The translations under genes and the position numbers were made by a program. A DNA stretch of 62,213 nt, taken from NCBI GenBank assembly GCA_031283185.1, contig JAITCH010000013.1, positions 1-62,213 of the forward strand, written 5' to 3'. Origin of the DNA: Rickettsiales bacterium. Lineage in GTDB: Bacteria > Pseudomonadota > Alphaproteobacteria > Rs-D84. Of the stretch, positions 1 through 7,406 are shown one piece after another. The notes beneath the pieces were generated by a model. That model searched no databases, was not told where the DNA came from, and saw nothing but the letters and a program-made list of their open reading frames with translations. The stretch's first letter is position 1, and every line of letters begins with the position of its first letter.

Positions 1-88
1 GAAACTTTTTATCTTCGGACACTTGTTCCGGCTTTACTCCAAGTTTATCCACGATAACTTTCTTCATTTCTTCGAATGTATTTGACAT
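1..88 (-). CDS. acpP: Acyl carrier protein, N-terminal part (cut by window edge)
   Basis: The first 29 codons are visible and read MSNTFEEMKKVIVDKLGVKP and onward, the typical helix I of acyl carrier protein. The family is about 78 residues; the Ser that carries 4'-phosphopantetheine (DSL motif) lies outside the window. The protein carries growing acyl chains in type II fatty acid synthesis, so it partners with the FabI encoded at 40747-41559. The ATG at 88 follows an AAAGGGAAAAGG ribosome-binding stretch, and a strong promoter sits at 154-182. Identification rests on the N-terminus alone but is specific. Confidence 0.85.
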   Translation of the reverse strand, partial: MSNTFEEMKKVIVDKLGVKPEQVSEDKKF

Positions 89-153
89 CCTTTTCCCTTT
101 GTTTTAATTATCTTGCGCCGCCAGTCTCTACTGGTCGGCAATTACAAAAGCAA

Positions 154-182
154 AGTATAACCAGTTATAACAAGAAAGTCAA
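154..182 (-). promoter_or_regulatory. Sigma-70 promoter of acpP
   Basis: On the minus strand TTGACT is separated by 17 bp from TATACT, close to the sigma-70 consensus, about 65 bp upstream of the acpP start codon. Confidence 0.75.
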
Positions 183-349
183 GTGTTTGGGCACATACCG
201 CCACTAACTCGTTGAATTTTGCCACCCGGATAACGAAGCAGCAAATATAATTTTCTCATATTTTCTTCTCTTTCAATCTATTTTATTAGATTTATAGCAA
301 AATTCTAAGCCAATTATCAAACAAAAAACACAATCCCTTTTTCATATCC

Positions 350-377
350 TTGACAAACCGCCCATTGTCTATACAAT
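350..377 (+). promoter_or_regulatory. Sigma-70 promoter of the Fic-domain gene
   Basis: TTGACA (350-355), 16 bp spacer, TACAAT (372-377). Transcription would start at about 384, immediately before the hairpin at 389-411, so that hairpin would be the very 5' end of the mRNA. The rest of 183-349 is AT-rich intergenic sequence in which I see no gene. Confidence 0.65.
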
Positions 378-388
378 TATAGTAGTGC

Positions 389-411
389 AAAAAATCGTCC
401 TAGGATTTTTT
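389..411 (+). repeat. Mini S-element: outer stem only
   Basis: AAAAAATC (389-396) pairs with GATTTTTT (404-411) across a 7-nt loop, and the following GACC is also present. These are the outer ends of the ~160-bp S-elements at 14181, 26059 and 38403, with the whole interior missing. It lies between a promoter and the Fic start codon, where it could act as a 5' leader hairpin. That it is a deletion product of a full element is inference. Confidence 0.6.
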
Positions 412-425
412 GACCAAAGGAAATA

Positions 426-1139
426 ATGAAAAAATCAGACCTTCGTTCAAACATTATGAAGAACAAGCGCGTCATAAACGCGATGCTGAAAAACCAGCCA
501 ATGCGGAAACGCGGCTTTTGGGGTTGGACGAAACACGAAATTTATAACGAAAACGAAGCCCTAATTCCGCGCAGCCCCGAGGCCCGCCGCCTTAAAATGT
601 TCGCGTCCATCAATTACACATATATGGAAAATCAGCGGAATGTGGTGGAATATATCTCGCGCAATCACAAGCCCATCGGTCGGTTTGAAGTTTATGATAT
701 TCATAGTCGTTTGTGTGAAAATACGGACACTCCGGGCGGAGCATTGCGAACGGCGGATTGCGATTTGGGCGCGCTGAACATATTTCCCCCAAGCGCGCAG
801 AAGATTCTGTATAAAATGGAAAATGTGTATTATTATTTGCAGGACGCGAAACTTGACCCGATTTCCAAGGCCTTGCAGGCGCATTATGACATTATCGCGT
901 TGCAGCCGTTTTGCGATTATAACAAGCGGACTGCGCGGATGATAATGAATTGGGTGTTGTTGCAGAATGGATTTACGCCGATTATATTTAATTGTCAGAA
1001 CGATCGGAAGTTTTATATGGCTACGCTGCGACTCTTTGCGGATAATCCGAGTGCTTATGAATATTGTATGCTGGGGTCGATGCGAAGGACGCAAGAACAG
1101 ATAATGCGGGTTCTTACCACTGCCCAAACCGGCCGGTAA
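426..1139 (+). CDS. Fic-domain protein with degenerate catalytic motif
   Basis: Fic proteins transfer AMP or another nucleotide part onto target hydroxyl groups using the motif HxFx(D/E)GN(G/K)RxxR. Here residues 160-171 read QPFCDYNKRTAR: Gln replaces the catalytic His and Tyr replaces the first Gly, while the Asn and the Arg residues remain. The hydrophobic helix after the motif (MIMNWVLLQNGF) is typical of the fold. There is no signal peptide, so it should be cytoplasmic. Length is 237 aa and the start is supported by AAAGGA 5 nt upstream. No antitoxin-like partner is adjacent; tRNA-Leu follows. It may be an inactive or altered-chemistry Fic protein. Fold assignment is fairly sure, activity is not. 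Confidence 0.75.
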   Translation: MKKSDLRSNIMKNKRVINAMLKNQPMRKRGFWGWTKHEIYNENEALIPRSPEARRLKMFASINYTYMENQRNVVEYISRNHKPIGRFEVYDIHSRLCENTDTPGGALRTADCDLGALNIFPPSAQKILYKMENVYYYLQDAKLDPISKALQAHYDIIALQPFCDYNKRTARMIMNWVLLQNGFTPIIFNCQNDRKFYMATLRLFADNPSAYEYCMLGSMRRTQEQIMRVLTTAQTGR

Positions 1140-1187
1140 TTGATTTCGCTTGAAACTATAAAAGTTTCGGTTAAACTATTCAGATAT

Positions 1188-1272
1188 GCGGATATGGCGA
1201 AATTGGCAGACGCGCTGGATTTAGGTTCCAGTGGGGCAACCCGTGGAGGTTCAAGTCCTCTTATCCGCACCA
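1188..1272 (+). tRNA. tRNA-Leu (anticodon UAG)
   Basis: Acceptor stem GCGGATA/TATCCGC, discriminator A and encoded CCA at 1270-1272. Anticodon stem CTGGA/TCCAG encloses loop TTTAGGT, giving UAG. A long variable arm identifies a class II leucine tRNA. Confidence 0.95.
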
Positions 1273-1402
1273 CGAATTTTGCCCAATCTTTGATTGGTTG
1301 CAAAATTCCGTGCCGCGCCAGTACACTTGTGCACGGCGGGCGGTAAAAATTCCTTGATTAATTTTTCTATACGGATTAAAATCCCGAAAAAGGAATTTAA
1401 AT

Positions 1403-2029
1403 ATGAAAAATTTTCTGATTTTTGTTGTGGTTGCAATGCTTGCTGCTTGTTCGTTTCCCAAGACGCCTGGCGAAGGCAGTCTGATGAACGGCACGCGCCA
1501 ATATCGCCCGGAATTGTTTAATTCCGGCGCGCGCGGACAGGTTATAATTCAACTTTCGGATACTGCGTCCAAGGGTGGAATTTTCGGCAAGAAATATAAA
1601 AAATACGCCGCGTTCAAGAATGTTCAGACTGGCGAAGCGCATTATCTTACCACCAGCAAACAGGGCGGATTGGATGCTGCAATGTTGCCGATTGGCAAAT
1701 ATCAAATGACGAATTTATTTTTGCAGTTTGTAACGACCCGCACTTATCGTCAGGGCAATGTTCAGATAACGGAAACGATTATTGAAAAGCACGAACATTT
1801 CGAGGGCAATTCCAAAATCACATTTGATGTCAAGCCGGGCGAGATTACATATATAGGAAATCTGGAATTGATAAAGGGCGATAATAAGGTTGATGACGAA
1901 GGCGCGAAGATTTCGAATACATTCAAGATTGCGGACAAATCGGCAGAGATTGAGCCGGACGATCGGGAAGAGTTCGAGAAAGAGTTGGGCGGCAAATTCA
2001 TCGTGCGCCTGATGACTTCAACAAAGTAA
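1403..2029 (+). CDS. Predicted lipoprotein of unknown function
   Basis: The N-terminus MKNFLIFVVVAMLAACSF is a lipoprotein signal peptide with lipobox LAAC, so Cys16 should be lipidated and the protein membrane-anchored facing the periplasm or outside. The remaining ~190 residues are hydrophilic with many beta-prone stretches, ending in an acidic segment (EIEPDDREEFEKE). I recognise no domain. The start has AAAAAGGAA upstream. The next gene is also a small lipoprotein, separated by a palindromic repeat, and the two may share a transcript. Confidence 0.8.
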   Translation: MKNFLIFVVVAMLAACSFPKTPGEGSLMNGTRQYRPELFNSGARGQVIIQLSDTASKGGIFGKKYKKYAAFKNVQTGEAHYLTTSKQGGLDAAMLPIGKYQMTNLFLQFVTTRTYRQGNVQITETIIEKHEHFEGNSKITFDVKPGEITYIGNLELIKGDNKVDDEGAKISNTFKIADKSAEIEPDDREEFEKELGGKFIVRLMTSTK

Positions 2030-2038
2030 AAATAAAAA

Positions 2039-2068
2039 GTCATCCCGGTGCTTGACACCGGGATCTCG
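2039..2068. repeat. B-family palindrome
   Basis: GTCATCCCGGTG, short loop, CACCGGGATCTCG. It shares the 'GTCAT(C/T)CCC...GGGA(A/T)(T)CTCG' layout with copies at 2882, 7126, 14138, 24983 and 62014. Confidence 0.7.
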
Positions 2069-2091
2069 CCAAATAAAAAAAGGTCAAAGCA

Positions 2092-2460
2092 ATGAAACTA
2101 TATTACATTTTGATTTTAGGTGCGCTTACTGCCGGATGCCATGCAAAGATGGGCAATCCTGTTATGAACAGGTCGGAATCTGGCATTAACGAGCAGATGC
2201 AGCCGCTAAAAACCAAGGCGGAGGTTCGTGAAACTTTTGGCGATCCAGACCTTGTGTTTCAGAAAGGCGGGGCGGAGACATACGAGTATAAGCGCGTTGA
2301 TGGTCGTGGTCGCCTTCATTGGTTGATACCTGTTATTGGACCGATAATTTCTATATTCCAGGACGATTTCACATTTGAAGAAACGAATTTGTTTGTGCGA
2401 TTTAATAAAGACAAGGTCAAGGATTGGAGTGTTATTCAATCCGGCGGCACAACCGATTAA
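2092..2460 (+). CDS. SmpA/BamE-like small lipoprotein
   Basis: The signal peptide MKLYYILILGALTAGCHA has lipobox LTAGC. After it comes KTKAEVRETFGDPDLVF followed by a GGAETYEYK strand, the helix-then-strand layout of the SmpA/OmlA (BamE) fold, in which a helix leads into 'G.P'. BamE-type lipoproteins support the outer-membrane beta-barrel assembly machine, but many paralogues of the fold do other jobs. The 122-aa size fits. A clear intrinsic terminator follows at 2468-2493. Family resemblance is moderate; I do not claim this is BamE itself. Confidence 0.6.
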   Translation: MKLYYILILGALTAGCHAKMGNPVMNRSESGINEQMQPLKTKAEVRETFGDPDLVFQKGGAETYEYKRVDGRGRLHWLIPVIGPIISIFQDDFTFEETNLFVRFNKDKVKDWSVIQSGGTTD

Positions 2461-2467
2461 TTAAAAA

Positions 2468-2493
2468 ATCCCCTCCAAAATGGAGGGTTTTTT
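2468..2493 (+). terminator. Rho-independent terminator
   Basis: CCCTCCA, AAA loop, TGGAGGG, then six T, 8 bp after the stop of the SmpA-like gene. Confidence 0.85.
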
Positions 2494-2513
2494 ATCGTCA
2501 TTCTCGCTTTTAA

Positions 2514-2852
2514 TTAAAACCTGCGATCAAATATACTGCACACTAAATCCGACTCCTGCGCGTCCTGCCGCTCGTCTTCGCCAGATATGGCCAAGAAAGT
2601 TTTCGTCTGTCCCAACGAAGCATTTTCCGCCCCGGATATTTTATAAACCTGTTTGCATTTGTTTATTGCTTCATCAACTGAAACATCGCGCAAACGGCAT
2701 TCCATCACACCGATGTTATCATCTGGCGTCAAATACCCACCTGCGGCTTCGCAGGCAGCCGATGCCTTGTCATTGTTCATCTGTGCATTTGCGGCACCGA
2801 TGATGCTGAGCGCACCTATAACGGCGGCGGATATTGTTAAAGTTTTCATCAT
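2514..2852 (-). CDS. Small exported protein, unknown
   Basis: 112 residues with a Sec signal peptide (MMKTLTISAAVIGALSIIGAANAQ, cleavage after ANA). The mature part has four Cys (AACEAAGG, MECRLRD, NKCKQVY, LVCSIF), spaced as for two disulfides, so a small periplasmic or secreted protein is likely. AAGGAG precedes the tandem ATG codons at 2852/2849. No family recognised. Confidence 0.75.
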   Translation of the reverse strand: MMKTLTISAAVIGALSIIGAANAQMNNDKASAACEAAGGYLTPDDNIGVMECRLRDVSVDEAINKCKQVYKISGAENASLGQTKTFLAISGEDERQDAQESDLVCSIFDRRF

Positions 2853-2881
2853 TTTTTCTCCTTTGTTTTTTGTTTCTATCT

Positions 2882-2904
2882 GTCATTCCCGCGAAGGCGA
2901 GAAT
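2882..2904. repeat. B-family palindrome (imperfect)
   Basis: GTCATTCCCGCGAAGGCGAGAAT, with one mismatch in the right arm, in the intergenic space between two minus-strand exported-protein genes. Confidence 0.55.
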
Positions 2905-2917
2905 TGCAAATTTAAAT

Positions 2918-2943
2918 TCTCTTCCAACGGAGGAGATTTTTTA
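2918..2943 (+). terminator. Hairpin followed by T-run
   Basis: TCTCTTCC / GGAGGAGA stem (one G-T pair), loop AAC, then TTTTTTA. The T-run is on the plus strand and overlaps the stop codon of the minus-strand gene at 2941-3720. It looks like a plus-oriented terminator, although no plus-strand gene lies directly upstream. Confidence 0.45.
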
Positions 2944-3720
2944 TTTTGCCGCTCCGACACTTAACTGATCTCCCCATCCTGCAACACTTATACCGCCGAC
3001 ACTGCATTGCACTTGGTCAAATCCTTTGTCCACTTGATTTGCCTTAACCAAATGATTGGTCAAAAAACCGCCCAAAGCTCCGACTGCCACGGCTGCGCCT
3101 GCATCAAATCCGATGCGTTTCCAGTTGGTCTCGCCATCAGTTTTTTTAAGCCAACTGGCCTTGTCTAATTGAAACGCAGATAAATCCGCAAGCGTAGCAA
3201 CTGGCACTGGTGGATCCGGCGGCGATGGCGGAATCGGCGGCACAGGCGGAGTTGGAACCGGGTCAATCGGTATTGGATATGGATTGGCAATTTTATTTCC
3301 ACAAGGACAATCAATCTGATTCTTGGCAGTATAATAATATCCGCCGCTACTACAATACCTTGGAACGATTTGAATCTCCGCCCTCTTTCTTCGCACATCC
3401 TCCTCATCAGACAAACTATTAAAATATGTTCTCTCTTCTTCAGATAATTGAATTGTAATTTTACCCGCGCAAGGTGCAGATGGTGCGGGCTCTGGACAAC
3501 CAGCCATCGCGGGATTTGTTTGTATGATAATTTCATTTGGCTTGCAGGGCAAAGTTAACGCAAGGACATCGCGCAAATCATTTTCAGTTTTTATTTTTTT
3601 AGCCTTTTCTTGCCCTGCCGGATCAAGCCCGCTTTTAATTTCCTCTACGGATTTCAGTGCACCCATTGCTGGCATTACGCTTGCAATCAAAACAGCGAAA
3701 ATTATTAAAGTTTTTTGCAT
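2941..3720 (-). CDS. Exported protein with proline-rich linker and C-terminal hydrophobic segment
   Basis: 259 aa from the ATG at 3720, which gives a clean signal peptide (MQKTLIIFAVLIASVMPAMG). The mature protein has a Cys-containing N-terminal part, a Pro-rich stretch (PIPIDPVPTPPVPPIPPSPP) around residues 160-180 and a Gly/Ala hydrophobic segment (AGAAVAVGALGGFLTNHLV). It ends with CSVGGISVAGWGDQLSVG. The start lies 8 nt after the stop of the upstream gene, so the two are probably co-transcribed. A linker-plus-anchor layout suggests an envelope protein. No known family recognised. Confidence 0.7.
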   Translation of the reverse strand: MQKTLIIFAVLIASVMPAMGALKSVEEIKSGLDPAGQEKAKKIKTENDLRDVLALTLPCKPNEIIIQTNPAMAGCPEPAPSAPCAGKITIQLSEEERTYFNSLSDEEDVRRKRAEIQIVPRYCSSGGYYYTAKNQIDCPCGNKIANPYPIPIDPVPTPPVPPIPPSPPDPPVPVATLADLSAFQLDKASWLKKTDGETNWKRIGFDAGAAVAVGALGGFLTNHLVKANQVDKGFDQVQCSVGGISVAGWGDQLSVGAAK

Positions 3721-3728
3721 AATTATTC

Positions 3729-4694
3729 TCAATTCAGCAGTTTGTAAAATTCGTTAAAAAATTCTTGAACTTCGACATTGTCTGATATTTTTGGCGCGAC
3801 AGATTTTTCCACGACATCAGGTTTTGTGGCGGGTTCAGGTTTGGCCGCGACTTCTACTTTGGCTTCCGGCATTGCAGGCTCTTCCAAATACCCACTGGAT
3901 TTAAGTGCTGTCAAGCCTTCTAGGCAAAACAGACCTGCCAGAGTTGGCTCAATTTTATATTTTGCTTTAATCTTTGGAAGCACATTTGTAAAAAAATCAT
4001 TCAGTTTATTTTGTCCACAAGCTTTGCATAAATCTGGCATTTCATACGGATTAGTTGCTGCGTAATGATTCTTTATTTTCTGCGCCAAATCTTCATCACA
4101 TTCGGATTTTTCCTTGGGCCTAGCCTCTACCTTTGCCTCTGTCTTAGCTGGCTCCGCTTTACAAAGCTTATTCGCTTCCCCAAGGATAAAATTTCTCAAC
4201 CATATATCTTCTGACATATGCCTGTATTTATTTTCGTTAAGGGCTTGCTTAATTTCTTTTGCATTTTTACAACTGCTTAATTTCATATTAATAGAACCAG
4301 ACGCCACTAACTCTTTATTGAGTTCGGAACAGGTCGGAGCAATAGCAACTCCACCAAGAGCAACTCTGTTAATAACAATGTTAGCATATATGCGAAACTT
4401 CCCCTCAATCTCACGAACATTTACATCTCTTGGTTTATCCATAAATTCAGAAATTATGTTGTTCTTAAATTTTTCAATATCTATCTTTAATGTCCCCGAA
4501 TCTATGTTTTCTTGAATTTGTTTGTATTTTTCTTGTTGACAATCATTATACCGACTTATTTTAAAATCTTGTATTGGAAACTCAAAATTCTGGCAAAAAC
4601 TTGGGGAAATTAGAGTGCTAAAAACAAAGGCTGCGAAAATTAACTTATAGAGTTTATAGGTGTGTGTGTGTGTGTGTGTGTAGGTTTCCGCCAT
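3729..4694 (-). CDS. Exported protein with CA-dinucleotide tract at its start (possible phase variation)
   Basis: 321 aa. The N-terminus MAETYTHTHTHTYKLYKLIF is encoded across a perfect 10-unit CA repeat, followed by a hydrophobic segment ending ISPSFCQ, a signal peptide. The mature protein is helical and charged with scattered Cys (CQQ, CSEL, CKNAK, CKAE, CDED, CKACGQ, CLEG) and an A/E/K/P-rich tail. A second ATG at 4702, eight bases upstream and in another frame, would enter the same reading frame if the tract lost one unit. Repeat-length changes could therefore switch between starts or turn expression off. Function is not recognised; it is co-directional with the next exported protein. Confidence 0.7.
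   Translation of the reverse strand: MAETYTHTHTHTYKLYKLIFAAFVFSTLISPSFCQNFEFPIQDFKISRYNDCQQEKYKQIQENIDSGTLKIDIEKFKNNIISEFMDKPRDVNVREIEGKFRIYANIVINRVALGGVAIAPTCSELNKELVASGSINMKLSSCKNAKEIKQALNENKYRHMSEDIWLRNFILGEANKLCKAEPAKTEAKVEARPKEKSECDEDLAQKIKNHYAATNPYEMPDLCKACGQNKLNDFFTNVLPKIKAKYKIEPTLAGLFCLEGLTALKSSGYLEEPAMPEAKVEVAAKPEPATKPDVVEKSVAPKISDNVEVQEFFNEFYKLLN
4661..4680. repeat. (TG/CA)10 microsatellite inside a coding start
   Basis: Ten perfect TG units on the plus strand (CA on the coding strand), within codons 5-12 of the gene at 3729-4694. I saw no other dinucleotide run of this length in the window. Confidence 0.95.
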
Positions 4695-4761
4695 TTTTTC
4701 ATTGCCGCGCCTGTTTTTGTTATGCTTGAATTATATCAGATTTTGTGCCAGTTCGCAAATT

Positions 4762-5367
4762 TTATTTTATAATTCGGCAGGGGTCGCGGGTGCCCAAACG
4801 GGCGGAAATTATTACCCGTTCCGCCGCGTCTTTATTAGTAAAAATCGGCTTTATCGTTATATCCCCAAATGCCGCGGGCATTGCCTTTATAACCTCTGGC
4901 AATCGTCCGGGCTCTACAATCATATAAATTCTTCCGTGCGGCGCAACGCGTTTCGCGCATCCTTTCGTCCAATCTGACAAATCCGCGCAGTGATGCTCCG
5001 CCCGCCCTGCCCCCTTGAAAAACGGAGGGTTCGACACCACCAAATCAAACTGCCGATTTGTCCGCCACTTCGTTATATCCGCCGCTATCAATTTCACATC
5101 TCGCCCGTTTAATTCGGCATTTTTGGCGCATAATTCTAATGATTCCGCCGAAATATCCAATCCTGTGGCGCAAATTCGCGGCGTTCCATCCAACACGGAC
5201 AGCAAAACCGCGCCGGTTCCAACCCCTGCATCAAGTATAGTTTTTGCGCGCCGGGCATCCACCGCGGCGGCCAGCAGCAGCGCGTCCGAAGTCGCCTTAT
5301 ACCCCGCGTCCGCCATTTTCACGCGCCCGCCTAGAATTGTATAAATTTTCTCTTGGATTTTGGTCAT
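4762..5367 (-). CDS. TrmN6-like N6-adenine methyltransferase (tRNA1(Val) A37 type)
   Basis: A Rossmann-fold, SAM-dependent methyltransferase of 201 aa. Motif I is ILDAGVGTGAVLLSVL (about residues 43-58), the acidic residue after beta-2 is in GLDIS, and the catalytic N6-amino motif is SNPPF (about 112-116). The N-terminal KMADAGYKATSDALLLAAAV matches the entry region of TrmN6/YfiC enzymes ('kt..DavLLaa'), which methylate A37 of tRNA1(Val). Substrate is inferred from family. It is divergent from the membrane-protein gene at 5412. Confidence 0.75.
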   Translation of the reverse strand: MTKIQEKIYTILGGRVKMADAGYKATSDALLLAAAVDARRAKTILDAGVGTGAVLLSVLDGTPRICATGLDISAESLELCAKNAELNGRDVKLIAADITKWRTNRQFDLVVSNPPFFKGAGRAEHHCADLSDWTKGCAKRVAPHGRIYMIVEPGRLPEVIKAMPAAFGDITIKPIFTNKDAAERVIISARLGTRDPCRIIK

Positions 5368-5411
5368 TTCCTATTTATAATGGCTGAAATTAATAAAAAG
5401 GCAACCATAAA

Positions 5412-6476
5412 ATGGAACCGCAATCAGTGCCGTTAGTGCAATCAGTCCTCGGAACGGCCGCAAGCACATTCAACAATTCCGCCTTGGCCTCGCCTTGGTT
5501 TTTGCAGTCTGCCGCGCTTGCCATTCCGGTTTTCATTGCCGTGTGGCTGGCCAGCGATGCGATCATCGGGCGCATAATGCCGGACGCAAAAAAGCGGCCG
5601 CTGTCATCCAAGGTTTGGATATTCATATCTTTCGTTTTATGGGCGGCATTCGGTGTTGGTAATTTCGCGGCATTGCGCGAACCTGCATCAATGGTCGAAG
5701 TCTTGGTTCCGGCTGTGCTGTTTTTATCTGCTTGGGGCGCGGCGCATTCGGCGGTTCAACTGGGAAGTGTTCCAGCGACTAGGCTTGGGCGGGCGCAGCG
5801 AGTCGCTTTGATAGCAGGGATTTTGTTGCTGGTTGGATTTGCGGGCGCGCGGAATTTATCTGGAATGTTTTTACCGATTGCAGGAATCGCAGGCGGATTT
5901 ATTGGCGGCTTTTATTCGGCAAGATATTCGGGCGCGTTAAAGTCATTCACACAAGGTTATCCGATTATAAGTTCGGGTGTGGTTATGTTGTTGTCCGCAT
6001 CGTGTATATTGATGCAGCCTGAATTATTTCGTTTTGGGCAGTTGGGAAATTTGGATGCTTCGCAGTTGATGGGGTTGGGCTTTGTGGCGGTATCTGCGCC
6101 GATGGCGGCGGTTCTGACGATGATGGCGCGGGTCAAGCGCGCTCGTGGATTTTTGGGCGAAGTCGCGCACGGACGCGTTATGTGGCTGATGCGATTGATT
6201 GTTTTGTTGTGCGCGATTTTGTTTTTCATTACGGAATCAATCGTTACATTTTTGATATTGGCGGCGAGTGCGATTCCGTATGCGATGGTGTCTGGCGGAC
6301 ATCAGCCCTATGCCGAGGCGCGGGCGGTGAACACATTTGCATTTGATGTTTGGTGCATCACTTTATTTGTGTTTGGTTTGGTGGCGGGATCGTTTGCCTC
6401 TGCATTTTTAGGTGTGATTTTGTGGCGGAGTATTCCTCATAAAGGCCATATGGAATTCGCAGATAAATTATTGTGA
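5412..6476 (+). CDS. Polytopic membrane protein, unknown
   Basis: 354 aa with about nine hydrophobic segments (for example AALAIPVFIAVWLA, VALIAGILLLVGFA, MRLIVLLCAILFFITESIVTFLIL, WCITLFVFGLVAGSFASAFLGVIL). There is no signal peptide cleavage site and no recognisable catalytic or transporter motif. The gene ends one base before the stop of a convergent gene. Probably an inner-membrane protein; function unknown. Confidence 0.7.
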   Translation: MEPQSVPLVQSVLGTAASTFNNSALASPWFLQSAALAIPVFIAVWLASDAIIGRIMPDAKKRPLSSKVWIFISFVLWAAFGVGNFAALREPASMVEVLVPAVLFLSAWGAAHSAVQLGSVPATRLGRAQRVALIAGILLLVGFAGARNLSGMFLPIAGIAGGFIGGFYSARYSGALKSFTQGYPIISSGVVMLLSASCILMQPELFRFGQLGNLDASQLMGLGFVAVSAPMAAVLTMMARVKRARGFLGEVAHGRVMWLMRLIVLLCAILFFITESIVTFLILAASAIPYAMVSGGHQPYAEARAVNTFAFDVWCITLFVFGLVAGSFASAFLGVILWRSIPHKGHMEFADKLL

Positions 6477-6477
6477 T

Positions 6478-7077
6478 TTAGCGTCCGCGCAATCGATCTA
6501 ATACTTCGCGGGGATAGAATATACACGGGTAAAAACATCGTATAGCACCATACGCAGCGTTATTTTCAACATCAACACTGCCGAATGGCTTGCTTGTCTC
6601 GGTCTTGTGTTGTCCATAAGCATAACGAAATTTTGGCGATGTGTCGGCTGTGGAATCCAAGTTATAATCAAATGCGTTTTTCCATGCTTTTTGTTTTCTC
6701 TCGTTGGACGCTCTGTGCTTGTCGTAGACGCCGGTAGCCTTTTTCTCTGCTGTTGGAATTTTAACAACGGATTCAAGGGTTGTTTTTGGCGCGTGATGGT
6801 GTTCTTCCTTTTTAACTGGTTCTTCGGGCGGTTTGACAGGTTCAGGTTCTGGAATCTGTGCTGGTGCGGGCGCAGGCGATGCGAATATAGGGACTACGAA
6901 GTCGGTAATTTTTGCAACGATTGGCCCTAAAAAGCCCCAAATATAGTCCTTTGCTGCGCCCAAAAAGTCCTTGGCGCGTTCATAAATGTCTAAAACGGCT
7001 GACCCGACCCGGGCGGCTTGTTCCAGCCAAAATCCGGGGGATATAAGGGTTCTAATTAAAGATTCTCTTTTTGACAT
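6478..7077 (-). CDS. Hypothetical protein with P/E/K-rich linker, likely leaderless mRNA
   Basis: 199 aa. The N-terminal ~65 residues form amphipathic or hydrophobic helices (YIWGFLGPIVAKITDFVVPIF). A Pro/Glu/Lys/His-rich linker follows (PEPEPVKPPEEPVKKEEHHH), then a hydrophilic C-terminal region with two Cys (RCFYPCIFYP). No family recognised. The promoter at 7084-7111 ends its -10 box six bases before the ATG, so the transcript should begin at or next to the start codon, with no Shine-Dalgarno sequence. Confidence 0.6.
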   Translation of the reverse strand: MSKRESLIRTLISPGFWLEQAARVGSAVLDIYERAKDFLGAAKDYIWGFLGPIVAKITDFVVPIFASPAPAPAQIPEPEPVKPPEEPVKKEEHHHAPKTTLESVVKIPTAEKKATGVYDKHRASNERKQKAWKNAFDYNLDSTADTSPKFRYAYGQHKTETSKPFGSVDVENNAAYGAIRCFYPCIFYPREVLDRLRGR

Positions 7078-7083
7078 ACTACA

Positions 7084-7111
7084 ATTATAGGAGGAATTGA
7101 CATTTTGTCAA
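7084..7111 (-). promoter_or_regulatory. Sigma-70 promoter placed for a leaderless transcript
   Basis: Minus strand: TTGACA, 16 bp, TATAAT, then TGTAGT and the ATG at 7077. The expected start of transcription coincides with the ATG. Confidence 0.7.
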
Positions 7112-7125
7112 GCATTTTCCCCCTC

Positions 7126-7148
7126 GCCCGGCTTGACCGGGCAATCCC
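7126..7148. repeat. B-family palindrome
   Basis: GCCCGGCTTGACCGGGCAATCC, identical in its core to the copy inside the coding sequence at 24983-25011. Confidence 0.7.
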
Positions 7149-7171
7149 AGCATATTATAATGACGCGCATT

Positions 7172-7245
7172 GCGGGTGTAGTCCAATGGTAGAATGCGAG
7201 CTTCCCAAGCTTGAGACGAGGGTTCGATTCCCTTCACCCGCACCA
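7172..7245 (+). tRNA. tRNA-Gly (anticodon CCC)
   Basis: Acceptor GCGGGTG/CACCCGC, discriminator A, encoded CCA. Anticodon stem CGAGC/GCTTG with loop TTCCCAA gives CCC, reading GGG codons. Confidence 0.95.
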
Positions 7246-7248
7246 CCC

Positions 7249-7348
7249 AATTTCGTTATCAGCCTTGCTTGATAACGAGGTTTATATCACGATAACGCTT
7301 CGCCCACCCACCAAATTTCGTTATCGGCTTTGCCGATAACGAAATTTG
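7249..7348. repeat. Two palindromes after tRNA-Gly
   Basis: Hairpin 1 pairs TCGTTATCA (7253-7261) with TGATAACGA (7270-7278). Hairpin 2 is a perfect 15-bp stem (7313-7327 with 7333-7347) with loop CTTTG and the same TTCGTTATC core. No T-run follows either, so they do not look like ordinary terminators. Confidence 0.65.
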
Positions 7349-7406
7349 AGTGTCGCATCGGTCGCCTATTAATGACGACCGCCGAACTGAACCTATTGGA
7401 GTAATC

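Noticed and set aside
1140-1346. 68-codon frame running through tRNA-Leu
   Set aside because: It crosses a complete tRNA gene and lacks a ribosome-binding site.
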